A stretch of DNA of 50,864 bases. It comes from Pseudomonas nitroreducens TX1 (lineage in GTDB: Bacteria > Pseudomonadota > Gammaproteobacteria > Pseudomonadales > Pseudomonadaceae). The translations under genes were made by a program, and so were the position numbers. The notes under the pieces are model-generated. The model saw only the letters and a program-made list of their open reading frames with translations. It had not been told where the DNA came from and made no database searches. Below are positions 25,903 to 34,557 of the stretch, piece after piece; position 1 is the first letter of the stretch; each line of letters opens with the position of its first letter. Location of the stretch: assembly GCF_000313755.1 (NCBI RefSeq), contig NZ_AMZB01000077.1:1-50864 (forward strand). The letters run 5' to 3'.

Positions 25903-28326
25903 ATGCCATCCCTTTCCTCGCCGTCGCGAGCATTGCGTCGCACCACCCTCGCCCTCACCCTTCGCGGCATTCTCCTCAGCAGCACCGCCGTCGTCTCACT
26001 GGCCAGCATCGGCGTGCACGCTGATCAAAACGGGACTCATCGCTACGACCTACACGCCGGCGCGCTGGAGGATTCTCTGAACGGGTTTGCCCAGGCTGCC
26101 GGGATCACGCTGCCTTTCGATCCATCACTGACCCAAGGCAAGCAGGCGCCAGCGCTGCATGGAGAATTCGACGTACAGAGTGGCCTGGATCAGCTGCTGA
26201 GCGGCAGTGGGCTGGCAGCTCGAAGGAGCGCCGGCGGCAATTGGCTGATCCAGCCCATTCCCGCCGCCGAAGGTGCCCTGGAAATGGATCCTCTGACTAT
26301 CTCGGGGTTGTCCCCGGGGTCGGTGACCGAAGGCACCGGCTCCTACACCACCGGCAGCTCCAGCACCGCGACGAAGCTGAACCTCTCACTGCGGGAAACG
26401 CCACAGTCGGTCAGCGTCGTCACGCGCCAGCAAATGGACGATCAGAATATGCAGTCTCTGGAGGACGTTGCCAGGGCTGCCACCGGCATCAGCACAGCCA
26501 AGGACTTTGGCACCGAGCGCTCGCGTTACTTTTCTCGTGGATTCCAGGTAAACGACCTGCAGTACGACGGCGTGCCAACGAGTATTTCCGAGAGTTACTC
26601 GATGGATGTGACCTCGGTGAACAACATGGCAATCTACGACCGTGTAGAGTTCGTTCGCGGCGCAAACGGTCTGATGCAGGGGGCTGGCAACCCCTCGGCA
26701 GCCATCAACCTGGTGCGTAAGCGCCCAACGGACACCTACAAGTTCAAAGCCGAAATCGGCGCTGGCTCCTGGGACAACTACCACAGCCAGATCGACGTGG
26801 GCGGGCCGTTGAACGAACAGGGAACACTGCGCGCCAGAGCAGTGCTGCTGTACAACGCCGGCAACAGTTTTGTAGATCGCGCTGACAAAGAGAACCAGCT
26901 CTTTTACGCCATTGGTGAAGCCGACTTGAGCGAAGCCACTACCGTAAGCCTGGGTACCGTGCTGCAAAAGGATTATCACGGCGGCTATGACTGGGGCGGT
27001 CTTCCCACTCAACTCAATGGCAGCTTCTATCCACTGTCGCGCTCCAGCTCTTTTGCGCCGAGCTGGGCCCACCTAAACAAAATTAATCGCACAGTATTTG
27101 CTGACATCAAGCATACGTTCAACGACGACTGGAAACTGACGGTCAACACCAACCTGACCTGGTCGAACGCAGATTTTCTCGGGCTCTACGGCAACAACAT
27201 TGGTAATGACCAGTTCCGCCTGTTCACCAACGACACCAAATACGACGATGAGCAAATCAGCTTGGATGCGGCGCTCAACGGCGCGTTTTACCTGCTTGGC
27301 CAACGCCACGAACTGGTGTTCGGCGCTAACGCACGCAAGGATCGCTTCATCAACGAATCGCGCTACAACAACAACCCAAGCGTGGTCGACATCCTTGATT
27401 TCGCCCCGTCGCAAGTGGCCTCGCCCACTTATGGCTACGAGCGCATCCAGTACCGTAACGTGCGCAAGGACAAGGGAGTGTATGCCGCCACCCGGTTGAA
27501 CCCCACCGACGACCTGCATGTGATCCTTGGCAGCCGCTTCAGCTGGGTCGACTACGCCTCTGCCGACTATGAGGACCGCTTCAAGGAAGACGGAAAAGTC
27601 ATTCCCTACGCCGGTGTGGTCTATGACCTGACTGACAGCGCCTCGGTTTACGCCAGCTACACCGAGATCTATCAGGTTCAAAACAACTACGACATTGACA
27701 ACAAGCTGCTCGACCCGATCACTGGCAGTAACTACGAAATAGGCCTTAAGAACGAGTTCTACAACGGGCTGCTCAATACCTCGCTGGCGATTTTCCAGGT
27801 CGACCAGAGCCATATGCCCCAGGCGGTTACCGGCGCAGCACGTATTTGCGGGCCGGGGCGTACCTCAACCTGCTATGAGGAAGGCGGCAAGGTACGCAAT
27901 CGCGGTTTCGAGGCTGAGGTGTCCGGCGAGATTCTCAAGGGTTGGAATGCGGTAGTGGGCTACACCTACAGCCACCCCGAATATGTAGCTGGAGCCCGCA
28001 AGGGCACTGATTATGCAACTGAAACCGCCCCCCAGCGGTTGTTCAAACTGGCGAGCAGCTATCGTCTTCCCGGAGAGTTGAGCGACTGGCGCGTGGGCGG
28101 CGACCTCTACCATCAGAGCAAGGTCTACCTGGGCAACGTGGAGCAAGGCGCTTACAACCTAGTCGGTCTGAACGCCAACTACCAGATCAGCCGCAACCTG
28201 AGTGCGCAACTGAATCTCGACAACGTGTTCGACAAGAAATACTACGCCTCGATCTATAACTCGAACCTGGGTAACTACTACGGCGAGCCGCGCAACTTCG
28301 CCATCACCCTGCGATACGAGAACTGA
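25903..28326 (+). CDS. TonB-dependent ferric-siderophore receptor with STN domain
   Basis: An 807-residue FpvA/FoxA-type receptor. It has a long signal peptide ending near VHADQN, an STN domain (HRYDLHAGALEDSLNGFAQAAGITLPFDPS...), then a plug beginning LNLSLRETPQSVSVVTRQQMDDQNM, which is characteristic of siderophore receptors, and a barrel ending FAITLRYEN; the family often ends in Phe, so the final Asn is slightly unusual. The start at 25903 was chosen for AAGGAG 10 bases upstream; an in-frame ATG at 25882 lacks a site. It forms one regulatory unit with the sigma/FecR pair. The exact siderophore (hydroxamate, ferrichrome type or other) cannot be read. Confidence 0.93.
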   Translation: MPSLSSPSRALRRTTLALTLRGILLSSTAVVSLASIGVHADQNGTHRYDLHAGALEDSLNGFAQAAGITLPFDPSLTQGKQAPALHGEFDVQSGLDQLLSGSGLAARRSAGGNWLIQPIPAAEGALEMDPLTISGLSPGSVTEGTGSYTTGSSSTATKLNLSLRETPQSVSVVTRQQMDDQNMQSLEDVARAATGISTAKDFGTERSRYFSRGFQVNDLQYDGVPTSISESYSMDVTSVNNMAIYDRVEFVRGANGLMQGAGNPSAAINLVRKRPTDTYKFKAEIGAGSWDNYHSQIDVGGPLNEQGTLRARAVLLYNAGNSFVDRADKENQLFYAIGEADLSEATTVSLGTVLQKDYHGGYDWGGLPTQLNGSFYPLSRSSSFAPSWAHLNKINRTVFADIKHTFNDDWKLTVNTNLTWSNADFLGLYGNNIGNDQFRLFTNDTKYDDEQISLDAALNGAFYLLGQRHELVFGANARKDRFINESRYNNNPSVVDILDFAPSQVASPTYGYERIQYRNVRKDKGVYAATRLNPTDDLHVILGSRFSWVDYASADYEDRFKEDGKVIPYAGVVYDLTDSASVYASYTEIYQVQNNYDIDNKLLDPITGSNYEIGLKNEFYNGLLNTSLAIFQVDQSHMPQAVTGAARICGPGRTSTCYEEGGKVRNRGFEAEVSGEILKGWNAVVGYTYSHPEYVAGARKGTDYATETAPQRLFKLASSYRLPGELSDWRVGGDLYHQSKVYLGNVEQGAYNLVGLNANYQISRNLSAQLNLDNVFDKKYYASIYNSNLGNYYGEPRNFAITLRYEN

Positions 28327-28337
28327 GGTGTTCCAGC

Positions 28338-28366
28338 CTCGCCGTAGCCCAACGGGTTGCGGCGAG
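28338..28366 (+). terminator. hairpin downstream of siderophore receptor
   Basis: A 13-bp stem CTCGCCGTAGCCC / GGGTTGCGGCGAG (two G-U pairs in RNA) with a 3-base loop, 12 bp after the receptor stop. No T-tract follows; probable terminator by position. Confidence 0.5.
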
Positions 28367-28478
28367 ATCGCAACATTGGCTTCAAGCTTCGGCCGGGTTG
28401 CTTTGTAACCGTTCGCGGACTTTTATGACCCTCCGCTCTAGGTTGAGGCCCTTAGCCTCGGTCAGCAATCGGCCACTA

Positions 28479-28503
28479 GCGGACGTTCATTTACGTCCGC
28501 TTT
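28479..28503 (+). terminator. hairpin with short T-run
   Basis: GCGGACGT / ACGTCCGC with a 6-base loop, then TTT. It lies in sequence resembling the dispersed repeat (CAGCAATCGGCC...). It may act as a terminator or simply be repeat structure. Confidence 0.35.
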
Positions 28504-28625
28504 CAGGCTCCCATTCTGACTCTCCCTGCTTCGCCAATGCCGCAGCTCAGTGGTAACCGCTACCAGGCTTTTTGAAACCACCACAGTTGTACGTATCTAG
28601 GGGCGCCCGGATCCTTCGGGATGCC

Positions 28626-28647
28626 GTAGCGGTTTGGGTACCGCTAC
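28626..28647. repeat. perfect 8-bp inverted repeat
   Basis: GTAGCGGT-TTGGGT-ACCGCTAC. A related GGTAACCGCTACC occurs about 70 bp upstream, so this may be a degenerate repeat cluster at the island border. Confidence 0.4.
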
Positions 28648-28762
28648 ATCCGTATGGCAAATTCCTTTGGCTGCCTCGCCGTGCAACTCGCTCTCCCCCC
28701 ATCGGCGCATGGGCGCATGGGTGCACGACAGGAGTGAAAACGCAACGAGACAGCGAAGTGGC

Positions 28763-28969
28763 TTAGCACTTGCTGTGTTTATCTCCCTTTATGTTTGACT
28801 CTGCCACTGGAGAAGCGACCTTCTGCTCTTGAGAAATTTGAGCGCCTTCAACGAAGGATTGGCGGATCTGCTCCATCTTGGCAAACGTGCGATCACCACC
28901 ACTCTCGGCCATTGCAAGAGAAGAAGCAGCAAAAGCAACAATTGCCAAAAGAGTTTTGAGCGAGTTCAT
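28763..28969 (-). CDS. PtrA-like small exported copper-responsive protein
   Basis: A 68-residue exported protein. The signal peptide is MNSLKTLLAIVAFAASSLAMA, and the mature start ESGGDRTFAKMEQIRQSF matches the EGGGDRTFxRM motif of the small PtrA-type proteins of Pseudomonas that are strongly induced by copper. The start at 28969 has AAGGA seven bases upstream; an upstream ATG at 28993 is in frame but without a site. A single C-terminal Cys and several His/Asp may bind metal. It sits at the border of the copper island, downstream of copD, with its own upstream region containing a degenerate CopR-like box. Confidence 0.7.
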   Translation of the reverse strand: MNSLKTLLAIVAFAASSLAMAESGGDRTFAKMEQIRQSFVEGAQISQEQKVASPVAESNIKGDKHSKC

Positions 28970-29069
28970 ATATTGGTCCTTGCTAATATTCATCCGTCAT
29001 TTGACGGCTTGAGCATTATGCTCAAGGACATAGTAGCCAGGGCATACTGTTGGGAAGCTGAGGCCAAAA

Positions 29070-29083
29070 TTACATTTTGGCAA
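29070..29083. promoter_or_regulatory. degenerate CopR-like box upstream of the PtrA-like gene
   Basis: TTACA-TTTT-GGCAA, a two-mismatch version of the TTACA-N4-TGTAA palindrome found upstream of copA and copR. It lies about 100 bp before the PtrA-like start. Its weak match makes it tentative. Confidence 0.35.
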
Positions 29084-29159
29084 TTTTCACCCCACTCAGA
29101 CGATCAACGCGAGTCTCGCAGTATCGCTGAGTCACGCTTGCAGAAAGTTACATTCAATA

Positions 29160-30098
29160 TCATTCGACAGCCATGTCCATTTCAGGGCTCAGTGTTCCGA
29201 ACCAGGCTACGAGACTGACGATGACAATCGCCACCGCGAACTCAAGAATGATACTGCGCTGTAGCGCATTTATTGCAGGAGCATAACTACCAGTCTGCAA
29301 CGACCGATCCAGCAAAGGACTGAGGTGATAGCGGTTTGCTGCAGCAAGCACCAACATCGCAACAAAGAGCGCCACCTTGATTGCCAATAGAAAACCGTAG
29401 GTACTCTTTACCAATCCACCAATTTCCGGACCAATTATTAGCACGTAATTAGCAATACCAGTAACTGTCAAGCTAACAACGATCAGGGCTCCTGCCGTCT
29501 CGAAACCTGTCAGCGTCCGCGACAACAAGCGGAGATGCTGCTCACCTTCAAGCTTCTTGGAGCGGAGTAGCAGTACGAAGGCTACCAATGCCCCCAGCCA
29601 TCCCCCTGCACCGAGAAGGTGGGCAATGTCGCTGGTAAAATGCACGTAGCGCAAGATACCTTCATCCATAGCGCCGTGCCCTGTCCAGGCCAAACTAGCA
29701 AGGGCGATAGCACCCAGTGCGGATACTGCAAGCAGACTCAATGTTGGCGCACGCTTGTTGAACAGGGCGGCAATCGCAGCCAATACGAGGGCCGCGACCC
29801 TGACTATCCAAGTCAGGCCGACATCGGTACCCATTAAGATCATCTCTAAAATATGGCGATGTATTTCGGAGAAATTGGAAACACCGCTCATCACCTTAGC
29901 CATCTGTAGCATTGCAGCTACAGATAGCAAGGTACCGATCAAGGCGGCCCACACCAATATCGACTCGAAGTTGAATACCGCCCCGCTGATCCGTTCTTGT
30001 CCCTTAAGGCTGTACAGGCCGAACAACGCCAAACCGAAAAGCATAATCAGGTCAACATACAGGGCGAAGCGTAGAGCGATAGTGACGGGGTCGCCCAT
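29160..30098 (-). CDS. copD: copper resistance protein CopD, inner membrane
   Basis: A 312-residue polytopic protein with about eight hydrophobic helices. Conserved CopD features are the His-containing stretch ILRYVHFTSDIAHLLGAGGWLGAL and a final pair of helices ending near FGTLSPEMDM. Works with periplasmic CopC, probably moving copper across the inner membrane for supply or sequestration. The start is 3 bp from the copC stop. Last gene of copABCD. Confidence 0.92.
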   Translation of the reverse strand: MGDPVTIALRFALYVDLIMLFGLALFGLYSLKGQERISGAVFNFESILVWAALIGTLLSVAAMLQMAKVMSGVSNFSEIHRHILEMILMGTDVGLTWIVRVAALVLAAIAALFNKRAPTLSLLAVSALGAIALASLAWTGHGAMDEGILRYVHFTSDIAHLLGAGGWLGALVAFVLLLRSKKLEGEQHLRLLSRTLTGFETAGALIVVSLTVTGIANYVLIIGPEIGGLVKSTYGFLLAIKVALFVAMLVLAAANRYHLSPLLDRSLQTGSYAPAINALQRSIILEFAVAIVIVSLVAWFGTLSPEMDMAVE

Positions 30099-30101
30099 GA
30101 C

Positions 30102-30488
30102 TTACTTCACCTTGAAGGTTACAGCGCCAGTAATCGGGTGCGTATCAGAAGAAACGGCCCGCCATTGGACCTTATAAGTGCCGGTGGTGAGAGGAGCTGC
30201 CGGCGTGATGAGCATCACTTTCGGATCGGTGCTGCCCGAGACAGCTGCTTTCACGCCCATGGGGGAGGAGTGAGACATGCCTGGCATTTCAGTCATGACG
30301 AGCTTGGCGCCAGAGAGTTGAGTCAGCAGCGTTTCTGAGAAGTGCAATTCGATCTTGGCCGGAGCCTCGACGACACTCCCCTCAGCGGGCGAGGAGGAAA
30401 GCAGCTTGGGGTGTGCCTGGGCTGCCGCACTCAGCAGCATTCCCGCGCCGAGCGCAGCCATGACGGCGAACGTTTTGAGATTTTGCAT
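30102..30488 (-). CDS. copC: periplasmic copper-binding protein CopC
   Basis: A 128-residue protein. The signal peptide is cut at AQA-HPKLL, leaving the N-terminal His used for Cu(II). The family pattern SSSPAEGSVVEAPAKIELHFSETL and the C-terminal SSDTHPITGAVTFKVK (second His site) are intact, with the Met-rich stretch EMPGMSHSSPMG between. Carries copper to CopD. It lies 69 bp downstream of the copB stop. Confidence 0.95.
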   Translation of the reverse strand: MQNLKTFAVMAALGAGMLLSAAAQAHPKLLSSSPAEGSVVEAPAKIELHFSETLLTQLSGAKLVMTEMPGMSHSSPMGVKAAVSGSTDPKVMLITPAAPLTTGTYKVQWRAVSSDTHPITGAVTFKVK

Positions 30489-30557
30489 GCAAGACTCCTC
30501 GCGGCTTAAACCGCTATGTTTATTTAGGAAGAAACACAGAAGGGGTGAAATAGCCTG

Positions 30558-31538
30558 TTAGAACCACATACGTACACCGAGGACCAATCGCGCCTCGCTG
30601 GAGTCATCCCCCTCTTCGCGGGCGTAGTCTGCTGTTTTTCCGTAGAGGTGGTTCCAAGTGACGCCTATGTAGGGCGCGAACTCTCGGACGATCTCATATC
30701 GAAGCCGCAGTCCGATTTCTGAATCCGAGATGCCGGACCCGGTACCGCGTTGCGGGTCATTCCGGCCGTAGAGGTTCACTTCGGCCGTCGGCTGAAGGAT
30801 CAAGCGATTGGTCAAGAGGATGTCGTAATCCCCTTCGAGCCTCAGAGCGCTTTGGCCACCTTCCCCCAGGAACGCAGTTGCCTGGGTTTCGAAGTCATAC
30901 AGGGCCAACCCCTGGATACCAACGGCTGCCCAGGTTTGTGGCGAACCAGGTTTGAAGTCCTGCCGCACGCCGCCGACCACATCCCACCAAGGGCCGATGG
31001 AGTGTCCCCACAGGGCCTGCAGTTCGGCATTCTCGGTAACCCCATTGACTCGCTCTCCTTCGGAGCGCAGCCATAGGCGATCGATATTGCCGCCGACCCA
31101 ACCGTTGGCTTCCCAGCTGAGGGCACTACCTTGATCGGCGTCCTGCCACTCCAACTTATCTATGACGAACAGGGAGTTAAGTGCTTGTCCCATATGGTGG
31201 TCCATGCTGCCTTTGTACACAGCGGCACGATCAGCATCAGTTAGCACAGGAATTGGCGTACGGCTTTCCGTTGGGGCAGCGGGCTGCATCCCTTGCATAT
31301 CGGAGTAGTCCGTATCCTGCATCTGGGAATGATCCATCCCTTGCATCTGGGAGTCGTCCATGCCCTGCATCTGGGAGTGATCCATACCCTGCATCTGGGA
31401 GTGGTCCATTCCCTGCATCTGGGAGCCGTCCATGCTTTGCATCGGCTCTTCAGCACGGGCGCCTGTCAAAGGGAGCAAACTCATCCCAAGGATTGCAATG
31501 CCAGCCAAAACGGGGCTGCGGGTCTGTTCGAGGGCCAT
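30558..31538 (-). CDS. copB: outer-membrane copper resistance protein CopB with Met-rich repeats
   Basis: A 326-residue protein with a signal peptide ([20 protein letters not shown]), then about five copies of an 8-residue unit MQGMDHSQ (24-bp DNA repeats, about 31319-31437) that binds copper, and a C-terminal CopB/PcoB beta-barrel ending LVLGVRMWF. The final Phe suits outer-membrane insertion. Starts 9 bp after the copA stop. Repeat number in such tracts changes easily by slippage. Confidence 0.93.
   Translation of the reverse strand: MALEQTRSPVLAGIAILGMSLLPLTGARAEEPMQSMDGSQMQGMDHSQMQGMDHSQMQGMDDSQMQGMDHSQMQDTDYSDMQGMQPAAPTESRTPIPVLTDADRAAVYKGSMDHHMGQALNSLFVIDKLEWQDADQGSALSWEANGWVGGNIDRLWLRSEGERVNGVTENAELQALWGHSIGPWWDVVGGVRQDFKPGSPQTWAAVGIQGLALYDFETQATAFLGEGGQSALRLEGDYDILLTNRLILQPTAEVNLYGRNDPQRGTGSGISDSEIGLRLRYEIVREFAPYIGVTWNHLYGKTADYAREEGDDSSEARLVLGVRMWF
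31319..31437 (-). repeat. tandem 24-bp repeats coding the CopB Met-rich tract
   Basis: Near-identical 24-bp units code [12 protein letters not shown] octapeptides, with small variants (DDSQ, QDTDYSD). Coding repeats, not CRISPR. Confidence 0.8.
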
Positions 31539-31547
31539 GCTGTTCTC

Positions 31548-33371
31548 CTATTCCTGCACTCGCACTTCACGGAACATGCCCAGCTCCATGTGATACATCA
31601 GGTGGCAGTGATAGGCCCAGCGACCGAGCGCGTCGGCCGTTACGCGATAGCTGCGCTTCGACCCCGGCGGCATGTCGATAGTGTGCTTTCTCACCATGAA
31701 GTTGCCCTGTTCATCCTCCAAATCACTCCACATGCCATGTAAATGGATGGGGTGCGTCATCATGGTGTCGTTAACTAGGGTGATACGAACACGCTCGCCA
31801 TACTTGAGGAGTAGCGGCTTGGCATCAGCGAACTCAATGCCATCGAACGACCAGGAGAACTTCTCCATGTGGCCGGTCAGGTGAAGCTCGATGGTTCGGG
31901 ATGGGATTCGTCCGTCAGGGTCATCGAATGTGCTCTTTAGATCGGCATAGGTCAGCACGCGCCGGCCATTGTTGCGCAAGCCAATACCTGGGTCGTTGAG
32001 CTTTGCTGTAGGGCTCATAGTCTGCATGTCGACCAAGGGGTTATTGGCTTCGGACGCAGGGTGGGATTGCATTTGTGCCCCCATTCCCTGCATCTGGCTG
32101 TGGTCCATGCCAGCCATGCTGCCATGGTCCATGGTGGACATATCCATACCGGCCATGTCGCCATGATCCATCCCGGACATATCCATGCCGGCCATGTCGC
32201 CATGATCCATCCCGGACATATCCATGCCCGCCATGCTCCCATGGTCCATGCCTCCCATCCCCATATCGTCCATGGTGATTTGTGGGCGGGGATCTAGCGC
32301 CGGCACTGGTGCACTGATTCCTTCCTTTACCGCAAGCGTGCCTCGGGCGTAGCCGGTACGGTCCATCGATTGAGCAAAGATGGTGTATGCGGCCTGGTCT
32401 GTCGGCTCGACAATGACGTCATAGGTTTCAGCAACGGCAATGCGGAACTCATCAACACTTACCGGCTGGACTGGCTGCCCATCTGCAGCCACTACGGTCA
32501 TCTTCAGTCCGGGAATCCGAACATCGAAGTAGGTCATTGCAGAGGCGTTGATGAAGCGCAGTCGGACCTTTTCCCCGGGCTTGAAAATGCCAGTCCAATT
32601 GGTATCAGGTGCGTGACCATTGACGAGATAGGTGTAGGTATAACCACTTACGTCGGCGAGATCGGTTGGGCTCATCTTCATTTCAGCCCACATTTTTCGG
32701 TCGGCGACAGTTTTCGACCAACCCTTCTCGCTTACATCATCAATGAAATCCCCGACCGTGCGTTTATGGAAGTTATAATAACCAGAGTCTTTCTTCAGCT
32801 TGGCAAGGACACGACTGGGATTCTCATCCGACCAGTCGCTCAGCATGACGACATAATCACGGTCGCAAGAAATTTTCTCTGGCTCTTGGGGGTCGATAAT
32901 TAACGGCCCGAAAACGCCAAGCTGCTCTTGGAAGCCGGAGTGGCTATGGTACCAGTAAGTACCGTGCTGATTGACCTTGAATTTATATTCGTACATGCCA
33001 TCGGGAGCGATTCCCTGGAAACTTAAACCCGGCACACCATCCATGTTGGCTGGGAGAATAATTCCATGCCAATGAATGGAGGTATCTTCCTTCAGGCGAT
33101 TACGAACGCGGAGCGTAATCGTGTCACCTTCGCGCCAACGCAAAGTTGGCCCAGGAAGCGATCCATTGATGGTCATTGCTGTACGGACTGCACCAGTCAG
33201 GTTGACTGAAGTTTCACCAATGAACAGATCGAACTCGGTACCGGCAAGGACAGTCGGTTGAGTCGGACTGGCAAGGGCCCAGACGGGGGTGCGCCACAAA
33301 CCGAGCCCGCCGAGAATGCCTGTCGCGGCAAGGCCCTTAACGAAAGTCCGTCTTGACGTTTTGTTCTGCAT
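31548..33371 (-). CDS. copA: multicopper oxidase CopA (copper resistance)
   Basis: A 607-residue periplasmic multicopper oxidase. Twin-arginine signal TSRRTFVKGL at the start fits export of a folded copper enzyme. Copper-ligand motifs are all present: HWHG, YWYHSH, HPIHLHGM and the C-terminal HCHLMYHMELGM with the T1 axial Met. A Met/His/Asp-rich insertion contains four 13-residue units of the type MDHGDMAGMDMSG, a further copper-binding tract. Oxidises Cu(I) to less toxic Cu(II). First gene of copABCD; a CopR-type box lies about 150 bp upstream. Confidence 0.95.
   Translation of the reverse strand: MQNKTSRRTFVKGLAATGILGGLGLWRTPVWALASPTQPTVLAGTEFDLFIGETSVNLTGAVRTAMTINGSLPGPTLRWREGDTITLRVRNRLKEDTSIHWHGIILPANMDGVPGLSFQGIAPDGMYEYKFKVNQHGTYWYHSHSGFQEQLGVFGPLIIDPQEPEKISCDRDYVVMLSDWSDENPSRVLAKLKKDSGYYNFHKRTVGDFIDDVSEKGWSKTVADRKMWAEMKMSPTDLADVSGYTYTYLVNGHAPDTNWTGIFKPGEKVRLRFINASAMTYFDVRIPGLKMTVVAADGQPVQPVSVDEFRIAVAETYDVIVEPTDQAAYTIFAQSMDRTGYARGTLAVKEGISAPVPALDPRPQITMDDMGMGGMDHGSMAGMDMSGMDHGDMAGMDMSGMDHGDMAGMDMSTMDHGSMAGMDHSQMQGMGAQMQSHPASEANNPLVDMQTMSPTAKLNDPGIGLRNNGRRVLTYADLKSTFDDPDGRIPSRTIELHLTGHMEKFSWSFDGIEFADAKPLLLKYGERVRITLVNDTMMTHPIHLHGMWSDLEDEQGNFMVRKHTIDMPPGSKRSYRVTADALGRWAYHCHLMYHMELGMFREVRVQE
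32100..32260 (-). repeat. tandem 39-bp repeats coding the CopA Met-rich insertion
   Basis: About four 39-bp units code MDHGDMAGMDMSG-like peptides, two of them nearly identical at DNA level. This points to recent unit duplication. Confidence 0.75.
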
Positions 33372-33517
33372 TCCGCTACGACCCTGCTAGGAAAGAGCTC
33401 TCATGAACCAATTTATGGGGCCACTTTCGAGCCATTATGAAGTGGACTTCATTTCGAGCCTGACGATCGGAGGCTCAGATGTCCTTGAAAAATTTGCCAT
33501 ATTTAGGCAGTCGCGAT

Positions 33518-33537
33518 GATTACATTTCTGTAAGGAT
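33518..33537. promoter_or_regulatory. CopR-type box upstream of copABCD
   Basis: Palindrome TTACA-N4-TGTAA within GATTACA...TGTAAGGAT, about 150 bp upstream of the copA start and 3' to the cupredoxin gene. Nearly identical to the site upstream of copR, which argues for a shared copper-responsive regulator. The rest of the 300-bp stretch 33372-33671 shows no gene. Confidence 0.65.
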
Positions 33538-33671
33538 TGACCTTGCCGCTACCTGCCTGGCCTGCGCGGGAGCAAACTGGCATGTTGCCATTATCGCGGT
33601 TAGCCGCCGGCGGGAGCCGCCCCCTTCCCACAAGCCTGCAGCGCAGCTAAAACGGAAAGCACTGCCGTCAA

Positions 33672-34217
33672 CTAGTTTATGGCAATCTGCCCTACCATCC
33701 CTTTCTGGTAATGCCCTGGAACGTTGCACGCAAATTGCAGCCCCGATGTTTTACTAAATGTCCAAACCAGTTCCTTGGTTTGACCTGGCTCAATCAAAAC
33801 GCTGTTGGCGTCATTGTGGTTCATGCTGGGCATGCTCATGCCATGCATGTCACCCTCCATACCTGCCATATCGTGCTCGGCGTCGTTAACTTTCATTGCC
33901 GTGAGATAGCCACTTTTGAACATCTCCACCATTTCCTTCTGGTGCTGCACGTGCGCCGCTGCCTTGCCCAGATTGAACTCATGAAGAACCAGCCCTTCGT
34001 TTCTCAATACAAATCGAATGGTCTCGCCATTTTTTACATCTATACGAGAAGGCTCGAAGTAGAGATCCCCAATCTTAATCTCAATTGTCCGATCTGCTTT
34101 CTCCGGCGCGCTACGACTTCCAAAATCGAAATTCACTGCCTTTTCACTAGCCATCGAAACTGTAGAGAGGGCAAACAAAATCCCCGCAACCAGGAAGTTC
34201 GAAAATTTAGTATTCAT
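33672..34217 (-). CDS. periplasmic cupredoxin-family copper protein
   Basis: A 181-residue exported protein with a signal peptide (LVAGILFALSTVSMAS) and a cupredoxin fold. The conserved His is in LVLHEFNLGKAA, and the C-terminal ligand loop FACNVPGHYQKGM supplies Cys, His and Met of a type 1 copper site. A Met/His insertion (AEHDMAGMEGDMHGMSMPSMNH) lies between them. Likely a periplasmic electron carrier or copper buffer serving copper resistance. It is oriented like copABCD but separated from copA by 300 bp with its own leader. Confidence 0.9.
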   Translation of the reverse strand: MNTKFSNFLVAGILFALSTVSMASEKAVNFDFGSRSAPEKADRTIEIKIGDLYFEPSRIDVKNGETIRFVLRNEGLVLHEFNLGKAAAHVQHQKEMVEMFKSGYLTAMKVNDAEHDMAGMEGDMHGMSMPSMNHNDANSVLIEPGQTKELVWTFSKTSGLQFACNVPGHYQKGMVGQIAIN

Positions 34218-34312
34218 AGAACACCTCTCGATAGAAATATTAATCCCAGGCCAGCACAGTTAAAAATCATGCTCTTGGCATCAGTTCTTGAGCGGCGTAC
34301 TGATTGCTAAAA

Positions 34313-34337
34313 AATCGGCGCCAAGGCGGCGCCGATT
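34313..34337 (-). terminator. strong intrinsic terminator on the minus strand, ahead of the cupredoxin gene
   Basis: Perfect 10-bp stem AATCGGCGCC / GGCGCCGATT with a 5-base loop, followed on the minus strand by a T-run and then AGC. It is a textbook terminator but lies about 95 bp upstream of the cupredoxin start, between it and the CopR box. Confidence 0.75.
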
Positions 34338-34477
34338 GGCCAAAGGAGCACTGGTAAGGCCTTAAGGGGATCGTGCCAATCATCACACCTCGCGTGCTCA
34401 GATCGCCCAAACGAAGTACTCGCTCTAGAAGTCGTCTCAACCATAGCGCTACCTGCCTGACCGTCGGCTTATGCCAG

Positions 34478-34497
34478 GATTACATTTTTGTAAGGAT
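34478..34497. promoter_or_regulatory. CopR-type box upstream of copRS
   Basis: TTACA-TTTT-TGTAA within the same 20-bp frame as the site at 33518, one base different. It is about 60 bp upstream of the copR start, a position suited to autoregulation. Confidence 0.65.
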
Positions 34498-34557
34498 CTG
34501 GTTGGTAGCAACCAGTAGCGGCACACTCACAGCATTGTTCAGCTATGGGTCAGAAAA

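Larger units (their letters stand above)
28327..28762. other. gene-free stretch with three hairpins
   Basis: This 436 bp between the receptor and the copper island contains no credible gene. It holds the hairpin at 28338, a stem GCGGACGT / ACGTCCGC (28479-28500) inside dispersed-repeat-like sequence, and a perfect 8-bp stem GTAGCGGT / ACCGCTAC (28626-28647). A 64-codon frame at 28572-28766 has no protein-like features. Confidence 0.5.

Noticed and set aside
28572-28766. Small plus-strand gene of 64 codons
   Set aside because: Spans a perfect hairpin, has no ribosome site or family features, and overlaps the end of the PtrA-like gene region.
31300-31440. CRISPR-like 24-bp repeats
   Set aside because: In-frame Met-rich repeats inside copB; no spacers or cas genes.
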